The position numbers and the translations under genes are program-made. The notes under the pieces are model-generated. The model was not told the DNA's origin. It made no database searches and worked only from the letters and a program-made list of their open reading frames with translations. From DATHWB01 sp041744795 (lineage in GTDB: Bacteria > Actinomycetota > Acidimicrobiia > Spongiisociales > ZC4RG35): 5,466 bases of DNA. Of this stretch, positions 4,993 through 5,466 are shown piece by piece (positions within the stretch are counted from its first letter, which is position 1; each line of letters starts with the position of its first letter). The stretch spans positions 1 to 5,466 of the forward strand of contig JBGTKD010000077.1 of assembly GCA_041744795.1 (NCBI GenBank). The letters run 5' to 3'.

Positions 4993-5466
4993 TCAGGACC
5001 TCAGATCTGCGGGGGCGGTCGCCGGCCGGGCTGGGCTGCTGCCGATCCTGGTCGCAGGGTCCAACAGCAGGTACCAGATGGCGGTAGCGCCGCTGGTCAC
5101 CAGCACCCCGGTGTAGACGATCAGGCTGGGCCGGTGCTCGGCGGGCACGTTCCCGAACCGCTGGACGAATGGGACGATGAGGATCAGGTCGTAAGCGAGG
5201 AACCCGATCAGCTGGCCAGTCGCCGACGCCCAGCGCGCCTCGAGGGCCCCGACGACGAAGTAGACAGCTGCGCCTAGGAAGATGAAGCCGTACATCACCG
5301 ACGATCCGCTGGCGAGCGGCCACGGGAAGATGTGGGGGTTCTCGCGGATCAGTTGGACAGCGACGAGCACCAGCGCGACGGGGGCCACCACGAACCCGAC
5401 GCGCAGCGGGGCGGGCATGCGACGCTCGTCGAGCCACGGCTGCCGCTGCGCGTGCAAGAACACGCC
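4993..5466 (-). CDS. multi-pass membrane protein of unknown function, N-terminus beyond window
   Basis: The frame ends at TGA 4995-4993 and is still open at the right edge, so 157 C-terminal residues are visible. A GTG codon at 5463 could be a start, but with only one codon left in the window this cannot be judged; I treat the gene as partial. About four hydrophobic segments follow: RVGFVVAPVALVLVAVQLI, SSVMYGFIFLGAAVYFVVGA, GQLIGFLAYDLILIVPFV, and SLIVYTGVLVTSGATAIWYL. The tail is short and polar (RIGSSPARPATAPADLRS). Between segments 1 and 2, IFPWPLASGSS is a W/P-rich loop. It resembles the loop and following helices of the membrane protein at 2731-3676. It lies 122 nt upstream of the prenyl synthase on the same strand and may share its transcript. 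The function is not recognised. Confidence 0.8.
   Translation of the reverse strand, partial: GVFLHAQRQPWLDERRMPAPLRVGFVVAPVALVLVAVQLIRENPHIFPWPLASGSSVMYGFIFLGAAVYFVVGALEARWASATGQLIGFLAYDLILIVPFVQRFGNVPAEHRPSLIVYTGVLVTSGATAIWYLLLDPATRIGSSPARPATAPADLRS

Noticed and set aside
1..5466. CRISPR array or tandem direct repeats
   Set aside because: No regularly spaced repeats were seen anywhere in the window.

Overview
This window comes from a high-GC actinobacterium. The evidence is strong G/C bias at third codon positions, a BrkB-type membrane protein of actinobacterial style, and the relic of an actinobacterial IS3-family transposase. I cannot name the genus. Every recognisable gene lies on the minus strand; the long plus-strand open frames are GC-rich antisense shadows.

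Reading from low to high coordinates (downstream to upstream for the minus strand): 1-738 is the N-terminal 246 residues of a YihY/BrkB-family membrane protein that runs off the left edge. About 806-1523 is a zone of gene decay. It holds the C-terminal end of an IS3-family transposase broken by a frameshift, a short tail that may come from another mobile-element protein, and the N-terminal part of a Fic/Doc-type toxin lacking its catalytic motif. 1524-2264 is an intact alpha/beta hydrolase with a clear Shine-Dalgarno and a GTG start. 2265-2730 has no convincing gene but has unusual structure: a row of small hairpins, a stretch resembling the T-arm and acceptor end of a tRNA, an 11-bp terminator-like hairpin and a 12-bp palindrome.

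The right half is a three-gene minus-strand cluster: a partial multi-pass membrane protein (4993-5466), a squalene/phytoene synthase-family enzyme (3773-4870), and a multi-pass membrane protein (2731-3676) broken by one frameshift near 2985-2998. The two membrane proteins look distantly alike in their C-terminal transmembrane region. No other carotenoid, hopanoid or sterol gene is visible, so the product of the synthase cannot be assigned.

The most interesting points are the orphan head-to-head prenyl synthase sandwiched between two related membrane proteins of unknown function, the tRNA-like/hairpin array at 2453-2561, and the relic zone that suggests past mobile-element traffic. I found no CRISPR array, no rRNA and no intact mobile element. 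I cannot show that a new defence or other system is present.
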